Counted from the stretch's first letter, positions 1 through 8,885 are shown. The stretch: DNA of 64,000 bases from Acidobacteriota bacterium (GCA_902812415.1 CADDZJ010000010.1:1-64000); one strand, 5' to 3'. The notes: a model not told the origin generated them from the sequence alone. Numbers and translations: made by a program.

Positions 1-186
1 AATGCGTGGTTATGGCCAGGATGGACATGCCAACATCGTGGCAGGGGTAGGACGTCCGTGGGTTCAGTTCAGCTACTTATGGGACATACGACTTGCCGCA
101 CGCGCCCCTGGGGAAAACCGGATTCGGAGATTGGAAACGCAACTTGGCATCATCCTGTGACTTGTGCCATGCTACCATCCCTTGCG

Positions 187-1392
187 ATGAGTATGGCGCC
201 TCTTCCGCTCAAAACCCGGCGGCAAGCGCCCCGAGCGCTTCTGCTCGTTATGACTCTGCTTACGCTGTGCGCGTGGCCTCTTTACGCCCAGACCGTCAGC
301 GATACTCAGCCGGAAATGCTTCCGACCGAACCGCACCCGAAAGGTTGGTGGCCCAACGAGGGTTCAGCGCCGCGTGACGCTTACACCGGACCCGCGGCCT
401 GCGCGCCATGCCACCCTACGGAGACCGCCGGCTGGAGAGCTTCAGAAATGGCTCATGCGCTCGCGCCCGCCGCCGAAAGCAGGTTCCTGCGCGCTCATCC
501 CCACATGAGCTTTCAGCGCGGGCCGTACACGTATCGGATCAACGTGGAAGGAAACCAGGCCGTCTACTCCGTGACGGATGGCTCGCGCGCGCTTTCAATT
601 CCATTGCTTTGGGCGTATGGCACGGGCGTGGTGGGCCAGGCATTCGTCTTTCAACAGAACGGAACTTATGATGAGGCGGAAGCCGCCTTTTATCCTGTTC
701 TCGGCAGGCTCGACGTTGTGGCCGGGCTGGAGCGAGCCGCGCCTCAAACCCTCGAGCAGGCTTTCGGCCTTCCCCTCATTCCAATCGCCGCCAAGCAATG
801 CATCGCCTGCCACACGACGGCGGCGGTGGTGGATGGCAAGCTTCAGGTTCGTTCCATGGTTCAGGGCGTCACGTGTGAGGCTTGCCATGGGCCGGGAGCG
901 CGCCACGTGGCGGAGATGAAAAAGCTTGCCGGGTCCGCCCAATCTGGCGAAACCTTCATTTTCAATCCCGCCAGGCTTGATCCTGACGATTTGGAGAACT
1001 TTTGCGGCGTCTGTCATCGAACATCCCAGCGCGTCATCCAGGAAGGTTTGCACGGACTTGACACGGTGCACTACGAGCCTTACCGGCTGGAAATGAGTCA
1101 ATGTTGGATCATGTCGCAGCGCATCACGTGCATCACGTGCCATAATCCCCACGAGCCTCTGCAACGCAACCCCGCGGCTTACGATGCGGCCTGCCTCTCA
1201 TGCCATTCCGGGCAGGCGAAGCAAACCGCCGCAGCATCTGCCAGCAAAACGTGCCCGGTGGCAACCCGGAATTGCGTGACCTGCCACATGCCGAAATGCC
1301 GCCTGCCGCTTGCGCCTTTTACCATGTCTGACCACTTCATTCGGATTGTGTCGCCCACGGACGCCTGCGCGAAGTCATCGGAGGGTGGATGA
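187..1392 (+). CDS. Secreted seven-haem cytochrome c (c554-like)
   Basis: Predicted periplasmic electron-transfer protein. After a basic N-terminus there is a hydrophobic signal segment (LLLVMTLLTLCAWPLYAQ), then seven CxxCH haem motifs in order: CAPCH, CIACH, CEACH, CGVCH, CITCH, CLSCH, CVTCH. Extra His residues between motifs could be distal ligands. The pattern resembles the cytochrome c554 / multihaem group often seen in Acidobacteria beside TPR or CRTAC1-type proteins. ATG choices at 169, 187 and 193 all leave a full signal peptide and none has a clear Shine-Dalgarno; 187 is a compromise. The start at 58 would put unrelated sequence before the signal. The stop TGA overlaps the ATG of the next small ORF. 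The exact redox partner cannot be told from sequence. Confidence 0.85.
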   Translation: MSMAPLPLKTRRQAPRALLLVMTLLTLCAWPLYAQTVSDTQPEMLPTEPHPKGWWPNEGSAPRDAYTGPAACAPCHPTETAGWRASEMAHALAPAAESRFLRAHPHMSFQRGPYTYRINVEGNQAVYSVTDGSRALSIPLLWAYGTGVVGQAFVFQQNGTYDEAEAAFYPVLGRLDVVAGLERAAPQTLEQAFGLPLIPIAAKQCIACHTTAAVVDGKLQVRSMVQGVTCEACHGPGARHVAEMKKLAGSAQSGETFIFNPARLDPDDLENFCGVCHRTSQRVIQEGLHGLDTVHYEPYRLEMSQCWIMSQRITCITCHNPHEPLQRNPAAYDAACLSCHSGQAKQTAAASASKTCPVATRNCVTCHMPKCRLPLAPFTMSDHFIRIVSPTDACAKSSEGG

Positions 1393-1568
1393 TGGCAAGG
1401 CGTGAACCGAACGTGCCGCAGATGAATTCGAGACTTCTATTGAGGATTACCAATTATAGTGACAAGGCGGACTGGACTGTAGCGGCGCTGTCCTCAGCGC
1501 CGAAAAACGCCGGTCAGGACACCGGCGCTACAGAAAATGCTGTCACGATAATTTGTAAACCTCAGTAA
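1392..1568 (+). pseudogene. 58-codon ORF: gene start interrupted by a miniature element
   Basis: An ATG overlaps the cytochrome stop codon (TGATG) and has a good ribosome site (GGAGGG, about 7 nt upstream), so it looks translationally coupled. The first 15 codons (MARREPNVPQMNSRL...) are ordinary sequence. From 1438 onward the frame runs through the 130-bp inverted-repeat element and stops at its right end (TAA at 1566-1568). The simplest reading is that a real downstream partner of the cytochrome was cut off by insertion of the element. I do not recognise the 15-residue remnant. It could instead be a functional small protein made from the repeat, but the other copy of the element lies in non-coding DNA. 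Confidence 0.45.
1438..1567. mobile_element. Miniature inverted-repeat element, copy 1 (130 bp, TA-flanked)
   Basis: The ends are 27-bp imperfect inverted repeats: the left end begins TATTGAGGATTACCAATTAT and the right end is its near reverse complement ending CCTCAGTA (about 23 of 27 positions match). Both ends carry TA, as expected for an element that targets TA. The interior holds a strong hairpin (CTGTAGCGGCGCTG...CACCGGCGCTACAG), with an inner pair around GCGCCGAAAAACGCCGG. A second copy at 21340-21464 is nearly identical inside. No transposase gene is in the window, so it is probably non-autonomous. Confidence 0.75.
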
Positions 1569-1622
1569 GTGGACACAGCGCCTTGAGAGAGGAAGCCTCG
1601 CGGCAAGCGCTTAGCATTGAGC

Positions 1623-2672
1623 TCATTTATCCGGGTTCAACAAAATGGAATTCGGGGGCCTGAAATGGAGTTCCGACTGAAGCTTTGGCGCAACCCGGCT
1701 CAGATAGAAATCAAAAAACTTTTGCGGGTCTGTATGGAGCGCGACGACGGCATTGGGCTTCTCTCCGCTTTCGACGCGCGTATAGCCTTTCGGATCGATG
1801 CGGATGGCGAGGGGCCGAGTCTCGCACAAATTCGGCCGGAGGAGCAACGCAACGGCCATGGGATCGAAAAGAATCGGCGTCGGGTGGCCCCACAATCGAT
1901 AAAGCGCCGCGAGGCTTTGACCCAGGGGAGCGCCTGCGTCGAAGATTCGCTGGCGATTTCGAGCGCTCAATTGCAGCATGGCCGTGACATCGAGCGGGGC
2001 CATCAAAATCGGAATGCCGGAGGCGAAAACCACGCGGGCGGCTGGAACGTCCATCACGATGTTATATTCCGGGTCGGGAGTCGCGTGATCGTCGTAGCCG
2101 CGCGCAATCGAACCGCCCATCATCACGATGCGCTTGATCTTACGCGCCGCCGACGGGTCTTTCTGAAGCAGCATGCCAATATTGGTGAGCGGGCCGATGG
2201 CTACGAGCGTGATCTTTCCCGGGTATTGGCTGAATTGGGCGTCCAGAAAATCGACGGCGTTGTCGCGCAGCAATTGCGGGCTTGAGAAACCCTCAGCCCA
2301 GCGCGTCTGTTCAATGGGCAGCGGTTTGCCCGGCTTTCCGGCAGCGACAGGAATCCGTCGCTTGCCCGCTTCTGACAGCATTTTGGCTGCGAGCCGCGCG
2401 CGGGCCGCCGTATCGCCGCTTACCGTCGTGACGCCCAGCAGCCGCAACTCGGGACTGCGCAGGATCAAGGCCAGAGCGAACGCGTCGTCAATATCCGTTC
2501 CGATGTCGGTGTCAAGCAAAATGGGAATCTGAGCGGCGCCGTGCGGTGCGCGCTGCGCGACGAGGCGAAGGCTTGATAACGCGACGACGCAACAGGTTAC
2601 CAAGGCTGCAAGGAAATAACCATGATGGCGAATGCATTGGCTTGAAAAGAACACGATCGATTTTTTGGACAT
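1623..2672 (-). CDS. Secreted nucleoside hydrolase (IUNH family)
   Basis: Hydrolyses the N-glycosidic bond of nucleosides to ribose and free base. The diagnostic Ca-binding motif DTDIGTDIDDAFAL sits at about residue 53, followed by GVTTVSGDT and the mid-protein segment IVMMGGSIARGYDDHATPDPEYN, which contributes active-site residues typical of the family. About 50 residues at the N-terminus form a basic region plus hydrophobic segment (FLAALVTCCVVAL), so the enzyme is probably exported or membrane-anchored, unlike cytosolic Escherichia coli homologues. It stands alone between the cytochrome and the his leader, convergent with the former. The natural substrate (purine versus pyrimidine nucleoside) cannot be predicted. 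Confidence 0.88.
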   Translation of the reverse strand: MSKKSIVFFSSQCIRHHGYFLAALVTCCVVALSSLRLVAQRAPHGAAQIPILLDTDIGTDIDDAFALALILRSPELRLLGVTTVSGDTAARARLAAKMLSEAGKRRIPVAAGKPGKPLPIEQTRWAEGFSSPQLLRDNAVDFLDAQFSQYPGKITLVAIGPLTNIGMLLQKDPSAARKIKRIVMMGGSIARGYDDHATPDPEYNIVMDVPAARVVFASGIPILMAPLDVTAMLQLSARNRQRIFDAGAPLGQSLAALYRLWGHPTPILFDPMAVALLLRPNLCETRPLAIRIDPKGYTRVESGEKPNAVVALHTDPQKFFDFYLSRVAPKLQSELHFRPPNSILLNPDK

Positions 2673-2708
2673 GGATATCTTCTTTACCTCTCAAGTGGAT
2701 GGCTTAAC

Positions 2709-2812
2709 ACCCCTCACCCGGCTCGCTTCGCTCGCTGCCTTCGGGAGAGGGCGAGGAGCGCACATTTTGCGGCTCCCTCTCCCTTGCGAGGAGAGGGGCT
2801 GGAGGTGAGGAA
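2709..2812. repeat. Interspersed imperfect palindrome (CCCCTCACC...GGTGAGG type)
   Basis: A roughly 100-bp inverted repeat. The left side holds CCCCTCACCCGGCTCGCTTC and GAGAGGGCGAGGAG; the right side holds CTCCCTCTCCCTTGCGAGGA and GAGGTGAGG. Short GC-rich repeats of this type are common in many bacterial genomes and have no known coding role. It lies between the divergent nucleoside hydrolase and his operon. Confidence 0.6.
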
Positions 2813-2913
2813 AATTGTTAATCATCACGTTGATCAGCATGGCGAAACATTATCATAATCGTTTGCCGCAGGTTCTGGCTCGGTCATCTGCGAAATTTCA
2901 GAGAAAAATATGA

Positions 2914-2941
2914 TTGACAACCTTCCCAGGGTCCATATATT
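2914..2941 (+). promoter_or_regulatory. Predicted sigma-70 promoter of the his operon
   Basis: A consensus -35 TTGACA (2914-2919) and -10 TATATT (2936-2941) are separated by 16 bp. Transcription should start near 2948, only about 8 nt before the ATG of the leader ORF. The leader would then be read from a nearly leaderless transcript, and there is no Shine-Dalgarno before it. Confidence 0.75.
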
Positions 2942-2955
2942 CTTTGACTTTGATC

Positions 2956-3030
2956 ATGCGCAGCGCACTGGCACATTCACACTACCGCCATTTTAACTTT
3001 GGGGTATTGTGCCGGTGGACGGCTGAGTAG
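2956..3030 (+). CDS. Putative histidine-operon leader peptide (24 aa)
   Basis: A 24-codon ORF that opens just after the predicted transcription start. It contains the motif HSHYRH at residues 7-12 (CAT TCA CAC TAC CGC CAT), three His codons within six. It ends at TAG 3028-3030, inside the first arm of an antiterminator. Known his attenuators in proteobacteria use a run of consecutive His codons; here they are interleaved. Position, codon content and the downstream mutually exclusive hairpins all fit a ribosome-stalling sensor of charged tRNA-His. I infer the role; the peptide is unlike any leader I can recall. Confidence 0.65.
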   Translation: MRSALAHSHYRHFNFGVLCRWTAE

Positions 3031-3072
3031 CAGAATCCAAAGTTTTCAGGAGTTACCACAGCCCGCTGGCAC
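3009..3072 (+). promoter_or_regulatory. Candidate antiterminator hairpin of the his leader
   Basis: GTGCC (3009-3013) and GGCTG (3021-3025) can pair with GGCAC (3068-3072) and CAGCC (3059-3063). The right arm overlaps the left arm of the terminator at 3062-3068, so the two structures exclude each other. The left arm overlaps the end of the leader ORF. A ribosome stalled on the His codons (2974-2991) would leave it free, while one at the stop codon would cover it. Confidence 0.6.
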
Positions 3073-3097
3073 AAAACGTCAGCGGGTTTTTTATTTT
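3062..3097 (+). terminator. Rho-independent attenuator terminator upstream of hisI
   Basis: Stem CCCGCTG (3062-3068) pairs with CAGCGGG (3080-3086) around an A-rich loop and is followed by TTTTTTATTTT. It lies before the first his gene, so it must be read through for expression; this marks it as an attenuator. Confidence 0.8.
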
Positions 3098-3142
3098 CAG
3101 CAGGCTGCTGAGGAACACCGCTCTCACTGCGAGGAGACTCGA

Positions 3143-3517
3143 ATGGAACTCAAATTTCAGGACGGACTCATCCCTGCCATCGTTCAAGATGAGCGGAGCG
3201 GGAAAGTCCTGATGTTAGGCTATATGAACGATGCCGCGTATCAGAAGACGCTTGACACGGGCTATGTTACATTTTTCAGCCGCAGCCGGCAAAAGCTGTG
3301 GACAAAAGGCGAGCAATCCGGACATAAGCTCGTGGTCCGGGCCGTTCTGGTGGATTGCGATCAGGACGCTCTTTTGATCAAGGCCGAACTGAGCGGCGTC
3401 GGATGCTGCCATGAAGGCTATGAAACCTGCTTTTATCGCAAGCTCACGCCCCGGGGCGTTGAGATTACCGAGCCTCGGCAGTTTGACCCGGAGGAAGTAT
3501 ACAAGACCAAGGGGTGA
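3143..3517 (+). CDS. hisI: Phosphoribosyl-AMP cyclohydrolase
   Basis: Opens the purine ring of phosphoribosyl-AMP in histidine biosynthesis. Family motifs are present: MLGYMNDAAYQKT, SRSRQKLWTKGEQSGH, metal-binding DCDQD, and CCHEGYETCFYRK near the C-terminus. At 124 residues it is the stand-alone cyclohydrolase with no fused HisE domain. The ATG at 3143 has GAGGAG about 8 nt upstream; an open frame reaching back to 2999 crosses the terminator hairpin and is rejected. It is the first gene of the operon and is directly controlled by the upstream attenuator. Confidence 0.95.
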   Translation: MELKFQDGLIPAIVQDERSGKVLMLGYMNDAAYQKTLDTGYVTFFSRSRQKLWTKGEQSGHKLVVRAVLVDCDQDALLIKAELSGVGCCHEGYETCFYRKLTPRGVEITEPRQFDPEEVYKTKG

Positions 3518-3597
3518 TCCGCTGGTGAGGACACAGGCGCACTAGAAAGAGACGCGCTTTGCCGGCATAAATCAACAGCACAAGGGAGACTTTTTGA

Positions 3598-4467
3598 ATG
3601 AAATTGAAGCTGGGAATTCCAAAAGGAAGCCTGCAGGAGGCCTCAATCCAGCTCTTCAAGCGCGCGGGCTATGACATCATGGTGAATCCGCGCTCCTACT
3701 TTCCGCATATCGATGACGAGGAGATTGAGTGCATGCTGATCCGCGCGCAGGAGATGGCGCGGTATGTGGAAGATAAGGTTCTGGACGCAGGATTGACCGG
3801 CAAGGACTGGGTTCTCGAAAACGAGGCGAACGTGATGGAGGTGGCTGACCTCGTTTACGCCAAGCAGACGCTGGGCAAGGTGCGCTGGGTGCTTGCCGTG
3901 CCGCAGAATTCGACCATTCAAAGCGTCAAAGACCTTCAGGGAAAAGTGGTGGCCACCGAACTGGTGCAGGTCACCAGGCGTTATCTTGAAAAGAACGGCG
4001 TCAAAGCCAAGGTGGAATTTTCCTGGGGAGCCACCGAAGTGAAGCCGCCGGTGCTGGCCGACGCCATCGTTGAAGTGACCGAGACCGGCTCTTCGCTGCG
4101 GGCGAACGGCCTCCGCATTGTCGAGACGGTTCTTGAATCCAACACCAAGTTCATCGCCAACCACGAGGCGTGGAATGACCCGGTAAAACGCCGCAAGATG
4201 GAAACCCTGGTCATGCTTCTGAAGAGCGCGATTGACGCGGCGGGCAAAGTGGGCCTGATGATGAACGTGCGCAAAGAGCACTTGCAGGAAGTTCTTCAGG
4301 TGTTGCCTGCTCTCAAAAAGCCCACCATCAGCGAACTGAGCGAGTCGGATTGGGTGGCGGTGAACACGGTGATTGAAGAAAAGACGGTGCGCGAGATCAT
4401 TCCCCGGCTCAAGGCCGCAAATGCCCAGGGCATCGTGGAATACCCCCTCAACAAAATTGTGATGTGA
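3598..4467 (+). CDS. hisG: ATP phosphoribosyltransferase, long form
   Basis: First committed enzyme of histidine biosynthesis: condenses ATP with PRPP. It begins [16 protein letters not shown], typical of the family, with the PRPP-binding region near [15 protein letters not shown] (about residues 157-171). At 289 residues it is the long form, with a C-terminal regulatory domain (about residues 212-289) that in this class binds histidine for feedback inhibition. No hisZ is therefore needed and none is present. An AGGGAGA sequence precedes the ATG. Its TGA overlaps the ATG of hisD. Confidence 0.95.
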   Translation: MKLKLGIPKGSLQEASIQLFKRAGYDIMVNPRSYFPHIDDEEIECMLIRAQEMARYVEDKVLDAGLTGKDWVLENEANVMEVADLVYAKQTLGKVRWVLAVPQNSTIQSVKDLQGKVVATELVQVTRRYLEKNGVKAKVEFSWGATEVKPPVLADAIVEVTETGSSLRANGLRIVETVLESNTKFIANHEAWNDPVKRRKMETLVMLLKSAIDAAGKVGLMMNVRKEHLQEVLQVLPALKKPTISELSESDWVAVNTVIEEKTVREIIPRLKAANAQGIVEYPLNKIVM

Positions 4468-5741
4468 TGATTCCAATTCTCAGAAGCAGCGATCAGAAGG
4501 CTCTGGCAAGGCTGTTTGAATCCCGGCGAGCGCAGGAAGCCTCAGCCGAGCGAACCGCTCGGCGCATTCTGGAAGATGTGCGACGGCACGGCGATCGAGC
4601 CTTGATTCGCCTGATAAAGAAACTCGACGGCGTGGACTTGCGCCGCGAGGGATTCACAGCGACTCCGGCGGAAATTCAAGACGCTCGCCGAAAAGTGGGA
4701 AGAGATTTTGTGGCCGCGGTGCGGCAGGCTTCTCGAAATATCCGCATCGCGGCGCGCCGCCAGTTGCCGCGCAGTTGGATGAATGGGACGAGTGACGGAG
4801 TGAAAGTGGGGCAGATCATCCGACCGCTGGAGCGCGTAGCCTGTTACGTGCCCGGCGGGCGTTTTCCCCTGCCCTCAACAGTTTTAATGAGCGTGATTCC
4901 GGCGCAGGAAGCCGGCGTGCGGGAAATCATCGTCACCTCCCCAAGGCCCGCTCCGGCGGTGCTTGCAACGGCTGACATCCTGGGCGTCAAAAAAATCTTT
5001 CGCCTGGGCGGCGCGCAAGCCGTTGCGGCATTCGCCTACGGCACGGAAAGCGTTCCGCGCGCAGACAAGATTGTCGGCCCCGGGAACCGCTTCGTCGCGG
5101 CTGCCAAAAAACTGATTTCCGGCGAGTGTGGCATTGACTTTGTGGCCGGCCCCACCGAACTCGTTATCGTCGGCTCCGAGGGGCAGCCCGGATGGATCGC
5201 TGCCGACCTGGTGGCGCAAGCGGAGCACGACCCGGACGCGTCGGCGGTGTTCATCACCTCTTCCCCCAAGCTGGCGCTTAAGGTTCAGAAAGCTGTTCAG
5301 GAGATTCTCGCGCGCCTGCGCTCATCGATTGCAGAAACTTCCCTTCTCGGCCAGGGCGCCATTGTGGTGACTCGGAAACTGGAAGAGGCTGTGGAATGGG
5401 CCAACCGGCTTGCTCCCGAGCACCTGACGCTGCTGGAGGATGCGGCCGAATTACTGGACCGCGTGCAGTCGGCCGGCGCGATTTTCCTGGGCAGCTACAG
5501 CGCGGTTGCGGCGGGCGATTATGCTTCCGGCGGCAACCACATTCTGCCCACCGCGGGAGCGGCCCGTGTGCGGGGCGGCCTGACGGCGGCGGATTTCGTC
5601 AAAACGATTTCCGTGCAACGCCTGACGCGCGGCGGTCTGGCCGGCCTGCGAAAATCCATCGTGACGCTGGCCGAGGCGGAGGGCCTGAAGGCCCACGCCT
5701 TTTCGGTCCATACGAGGTTTGAGCATGATTCGAGCGCGTAA
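4467..5741 (+). CDS. hisD: Histidinol dehydrogenase
   Basis: NAD- and zinc-dependent two-step oxidation of histidinol to histidine, the last reaction of the pathway. Visible family segments are CYVPGGRFPLPSTVLM, KIVGPGNRFVAAAKK, GPTELVIV, AEHDPDASAVF and ASGGNHILPT; the His and Asp residues in the last three are the usual zinc/catalytic positions. Length (424 aa) is normal. The ATG at 4467 overlaps the hisG stop (TGATG); a GTG three nucleotides upstream is an alternative. Its 3' end overlaps the start of hisC. Confidence 0.96.
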   Translation: MIPILRSSDQKALARLFESRRAQEASAERTARRILEDVRRHGDRALIRLIKKLDGVDLRREGFTATPAEIQDARRKVGRDFVAAVRQASRNIRIAARRQLPRSWMNGTSDGVKVGQIIRPLERVACYVPGGRFPLPSTVLMSVIPAQEAGVREIIVTSPRPAPAVLATADILGVKKIFRLGGAQAVAAFAYGTESVPRADKIVGPGNRFVAAAKKLISGECGIDFVAGPTELVIVGSEGQPGWIAADLVAQAEHDPDASAVFITSSPKLALKVQKAVQEILARLRSSIAETSLLGQGAIVVTRKLEEAVEWANRLAPEHLTLLEDAAELLDRVQSAGAIFLGSYSAVAAGDYASGGNHILPTAGAARVRGGLTAADFVKTISVQRLTRGGLAGLRKSIVTLAEAEGLKAHAFSVHTRFEHDSSA

Positions 5742-6849
5742 AGCGGTGGAGCGTCTCCAGAAGTACCATCCTCCGCTCGAGGGCCGCGCAGGTTTACTGC
5801 GGCTCGATTTCAATGAAAATACGGTCGGCTGCCCGCCGGCTGTAGTGCGCGCCTTTCGCCGGGCCATCACGCCGGACTGGTGCGCGCGTTATCCGGAGTA
5901 TGAGGAAGGCAAGGCAATTCTGGCGCGCTACTTCGGCGTCTCGACGGAGGAGATGTTGTTCACCAACGGCGTCGATGACGCCATCAAGCTGATCTGCGAC
6001 ACTTTCGTTGAGCCCGGGGATGTGCTGGCGATTCCCTCCCCCACTTTCCCGATCTATCAGTTCTTTCACGAACTGGCGGGCGGCAAAACGCGGCTGATCC
6101 ACTACGATGAAAACCTGCGCTTCCCCGTCAAAAAGTTTCTTGCGGCCATCGGCCGACGGGCGCGGTGGGTGGCGCTGGCGAATCCCAATAATCCCACCGG
6201 CACGTTGATTCCGAAAAGCGACTTGAAGTTGATTCTGGAATCGCTCCCCAACACCCTGGTGCTGGTGGATGAAGCTTATTACGATTTCTCGGGCCTCACG
6301 ATCCTCTCCTGGATCAGAAAATATCCCAACCTGATGGTGAGCCGGACGTTTTCCAAGGCTTTCGGTCTGGCCGGTTTGCGCACCGGATTTCTCTTCACCA
6401 ACACGCGGATTGCGGAAATGATGAAGCGTGCTCATGCCGCCTTTGCCGTCAACGCCGCGGCTCTTGCATGTTCGCTTGAAGCGATTCGCCACGAGGAACA
6501 CGTGCGGCGGTACGGAAGGATGGTGGTAAGGAACCGTGAGCGCTTCTGCAAAAAGCTCGAATCCATGGGCATTCCTTACGCGCCCACCGCCGCGAATTTC
6601 GTGCTCACGCGCGTCGGGCCCCGCGCGCATGAGATTGCCATGCGTCTGCGAAAACAGGGCATTCTGGTGCGCGATTGGAGTTACGATCCGCACCTGAAAG
6701 GTTACCTGCGCATGACCATCGGAACGCAATCGCAAATGCGGCGGTTGACCGAAGAGCTGGAGCGCCTGCGACACCTGATGGAGACTCGGGATGGCTCCTC
6801 TGCCTGGCGCGATCTGATGACCTATTCTCCGACCGGATGGTTCGCATGA
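5725..6849 (+). CDS. hisC: Histidinol-phosphate aminotransferase
   Basis: PLP-dependent transamination of imidazole-acetol phosphate. Class I/II aminotransferase features include ANPNNPTGT (about residue 156), [10 protein letters not shown], and the PLP-lysine motif [17 protein letters not shown]. The start lies inside the end of hisD (about 17 nt overlap) and the stop overlaps hisB by 4 nt (ATGA), so translation is coupled throughout. Length about 374 aa, slightly longer than usual because of a C-terminal tail. Confidence 0.95.
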   Translation: MIRARKAVERLQKYHPPLEGRAGLLRLDFNENTVGCPPAVVRAFRRAITPDWCARYPEYEEGKAILARYFGVSTEEMLFTNGVDDAIKLICDTFVEPGDVLAIPSPTFPIYQFFHELAGGKTRLIHYDENLRFPVKKFLAAIGRRARWVALANPNNPTGTLIPKSDLKLILESLPNTLVLVDEAYYDFSGLTILSWIRKYPNLMVSRTFSKAFGLAGLRTGFLFTNTRIAEMMKRAHAAFAVNAAALACSLEAIRHEEHVRRYGRMVVRNRERFCKKLESMGIPYAPTAANFVLTRVGPRAHEIAMRLRKQGILVRDWSYDPHLKGYLRMTIGTQSQMRRLTEELERLRHLMETRDGSSAWRDLMTYSPTGWFA

Positions 6850-7439
6850 AAGCCCGCATCGCCAACGTGCATCGCAAGACCGCTGAGACTGAAATTCACG
6901 CCCGGCTGAACCTGGATGGTCACGGCCAGTACGATGTCTCCACCGGCATTCGTTTTCTCGATCATATGCTCGAACTTTGGACGCGCCACGGCGGGATGGA
7001 TTTGCGGCTGAAGGCGGTGGGCGATCTGGACGTTGATCAGCATCATACGGTGGAGGACGTTGGACTGGTGTTGGGCGAGGCGTTGCGCCAGGCGCTGGGC
7101 GACAAGAAAGGGATCAACCGCGCCGGCTATTTTGTGATGCCGATGGATGAGACGCTGGGCATTGCGGCCATCGATTTGAGCGGGCGGCCTTACCTGGTGA
7201 TGAACGCGCCCCTTCGCGTTCGTTGCGTGGGAGACCTTCAGGCCGAACTTCTCGAAGACTTCTTTCAGGCGTTCGCATCCAGCGCGCGGGCCAATCTCCA
7301 CCTGAAGGTTGCTTATGGCCGCTCCAGCCATCACGCGGTCGAGGCTCTGTTTAAAGCCTTTGCGCGGGCGTTGCGTTATGCCTGTTCGCGGGACGCCAGG
7401 CTTAAAAAATTGCTCCCCAGCACGAAAGGATTGTTATGA
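6846..7439 (+). CDS. hisB: Imidazoleglycerol-phosphate dehydratase
   Basis: Dehydrates imidazole-glycerol phosphate. This is the monofunctional form (197 aa, no phosphatase domain). The two metal-binding repeats are clear: [12 protein letters not shown] with [10 protein letters not shown], and [19 protein letters not shown]. The start ATG overlaps the hisC stop (ATGA). The open frame extends upstream inside hisC, but the homologous part begins at 6846. Histidinol-phosphate phosphatase, the missing activity, is not in this cluster. Confidence 0.95.
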   Translation: MKARIANVHRKTAETEIHARLNLDGHGQYDVSTGIRFLDHMLELWTRHGGMDLRLKAVGDLDVDQHHTVEDVGLVLGEALRQALGDKKGINRAGYFVMPMDETLGIAAIDLSGRPYLVMNAPLRVRCVGDLQAELLEDFFQAFASSARANLHLKVAYGRSSHHAVEALFKAFARALRYACSRDARLKKLLPSTKGLL

Positions 7440-8029
7440 TCGCCGTCATCGATTATGGCGCCGGCAATGTTGGATCGGTGCTGAAGGCGGTCCAGCGCCT
7501 GGGGTATCCCGCGGAGCGTGTGGATCGCTCTGAGCCGCTGACGCGCGCTCAAAAGGTGATTTTTCCGGGACAGGGCCATTTTGGGTCTATGATCGCGGCT
7601 CTCCGCGAGCGCTGCTTTCTCAGCGCGTTGCGCGAAATCCTGCAATCGGGCACGCCATTCCTGGGCATCTGCCTTGGGTTTCAGGCGCTTTATGAAGCTA
7701 GTGAGGAAGCGCCGGAAAGTCCGGGACTGGGGATTTTTTCCGGGCGCGTACAGAGGCTTACCGGCATCTTCAAGGTACCGCACGTGGGATGGAGTCAACT
7801 TGAGATTGAGCGGCCCACGCGTTTGCTCAGCGGCGTCGCGCCCGGCAGCTTCGTCTATTACTGCCACTCGTATTACTGCCCCGCCACTCATGAAAGCGCA
7901 GCCTTTACAGAGTATGGGCAGCGGTTTGCCGCGGCAGCAGAAGCCAGAAATATCTTTGCGGTGCAGTTTCACCCGGAAAAGTCAGGCGACGTGGGATTGA
8001 AGATATTCAGGAATTTTCTCGAGTTATGA
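7436..8029 (+). CDS. hisH: Imidazole glycerol phosphate synthase, glutaminase subunit
   Basis: Supplies ammonia from glutamine to HisF. It is a class I glutamine amidotransferase: it begins [15 protein letters not shown], has the nucleophile loop GICLGFQAL (Cys at about residue 80, usual form GICLGMQ), and the His-Glu pair in [13 protein letters not shown] near the C-terminus. The 4-nt overlap with hisB (ATGA) continues the tight operon spacing. A 64-nt gap follows where many operons carry hisA. Confidence 0.95.
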   Translation: MIAVIDYGAGNVGSVLKAVQRLGYPAERVDRSEPLTRAQKVIFPGQGHFGSMIAALRERCFLSALREILQSGTPFLGICLGFQALYEASEEAPESPGLGIFSGRVQRLTGIFKVPHVGWSQLEIERPTRLLSGVAPGSFVYYCHSYYCPATHESAAFTEYGQRFAAAAEARNIFAVQFHPEKSGDVGLKIFRNFLEL

Positions 8030-8093
8030 GGTTTTTGGCTTTGTCCCTCTGTGCGAGATTAAATGAGGGCAAGGTCGGAATAAAAAGCGAGCT

Positions 8094-8885
8094 ATGCTGG
8101 CAAAACGCATCATTCCCTGCCTTGATTGCAAAGACGGGCGGGTGGTGAAAGGCGTCCAATTCGTGAGCCTTCGTGACGCGGGCGATCCCTCGGAACTGGC
8201 TGAAGTCTACAACCGCGAGGGCGCGGATGAATTGGTGGTGCTGGATATTTCAGCTTCACGCGAAGGCCGCGCCACGCTGATGGATACCGTTCATCGGGTC
8301 GCGCGCAAGCTTTTTATTCCGCTCACCGTCGGCGGCGGCGTGCGGACTTTGGAAGACGCTCGGCGGCTGCTCGGCGCCGGGGCGGACAAGGTCGCGGTGA
8401 ACACCGCCGCGGTCGAAAATCCCGCTTTGGTTGAAGAGCTTGCCGCGCGTTTTGGAAGCCAGGCCATTGTGGCGGCCATTGATGCGCGACGGCATTCGGT
8501 TCAGAATCAGGAAGAGCCGGCGCGATGGAACGTCGTCACCTACGGCGGCACTCAGGATACCGGCATCGACGCTTTGAAGTGGGCGCAGCGGGTCGAGAGC
8601 CTGGGCGCGGGTGAAATTCTGCTGACCTCCATGGACGCTGACGGCACGAAAAACGGATTCGACTGCGAACTCACGGCCGCCATCTCGCAGTCGGTGCATA
8701 TTCCCGTGATCGCATCAGGCGGTGCCGGCAAGCCCGAACACTTCGCGGATGTCTTCCTGCGCGGCGCGGCGGACGCGGCGCTTGCCGCATCCGTTTTTCA
8801 CTTTCAAGAGCATACGATCCGAAGTCTCAAGGAATATCTCCAAAAGCGAGGTGTGCCGGTGCGCCTTATGAATCACGGCGCATAG
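8094..8885 (+). CDS. hisF: Imidazole glycerol phosphate synthase, cyclase subunit
   Basis: TIM-barrel cyclase that joins ammonia to PRFAR, giving imidazole-glycerol phosphate and AICAR. It begins [20 protein letters not shown] with the catalytic Asp of CLD; the second catalytic Asp is in VAAIDARR (about residue 130). [13 protein letters not shown] and [12 protein letters not shown] are HisF rather than HisA signatures. It is the last his gene; the ribosome site is weak (AGCGAG). Confidence 0.95.
   Translation: MLAKRIIPCLDCKDGRVVKGVQFVSLRDAGDPSELAEVYNREGADELVVLDISASREGRATLMDTVHRVARKLFIPLTVGGGVRTLEDARRLLGAGADKVAVNTAAVENPALVEELAARFGSQAIVAAIDARRHSVQNQEEPARWNVVTYGGTQDTGIDALKWAQRVESLGAGEILLTSMDADGTKNGFDCELTAAISQSVHIPVIASGGAGKPEHFADVFLRGAADAALAASVFHFQEHTIRSLKEYLQKRGVPVRLMNHGA

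Noticed and set aside
2956-3097. T-box or metabolite riboswitch ahead of hisI
   Set aside because: I could not see a T-box sequence or specifier-loop layout; the leader ORF with His codons and competing hairpins explains the region more simply.
2999-3142. N-terminal extension of hisI
   Set aside because: It crosses the intrinsic terminator and antiterminator, and the family N-terminus begins at 3143 behind a good ribosome site.
3643-4476. Long minus-strand frames opposite hisG, hisC, citrate synthase, GlyS and PPDK
   Set aside because: They are His/Arg/Gln-rich shadows of strongly conserved genes, with no ribosome site or domain.
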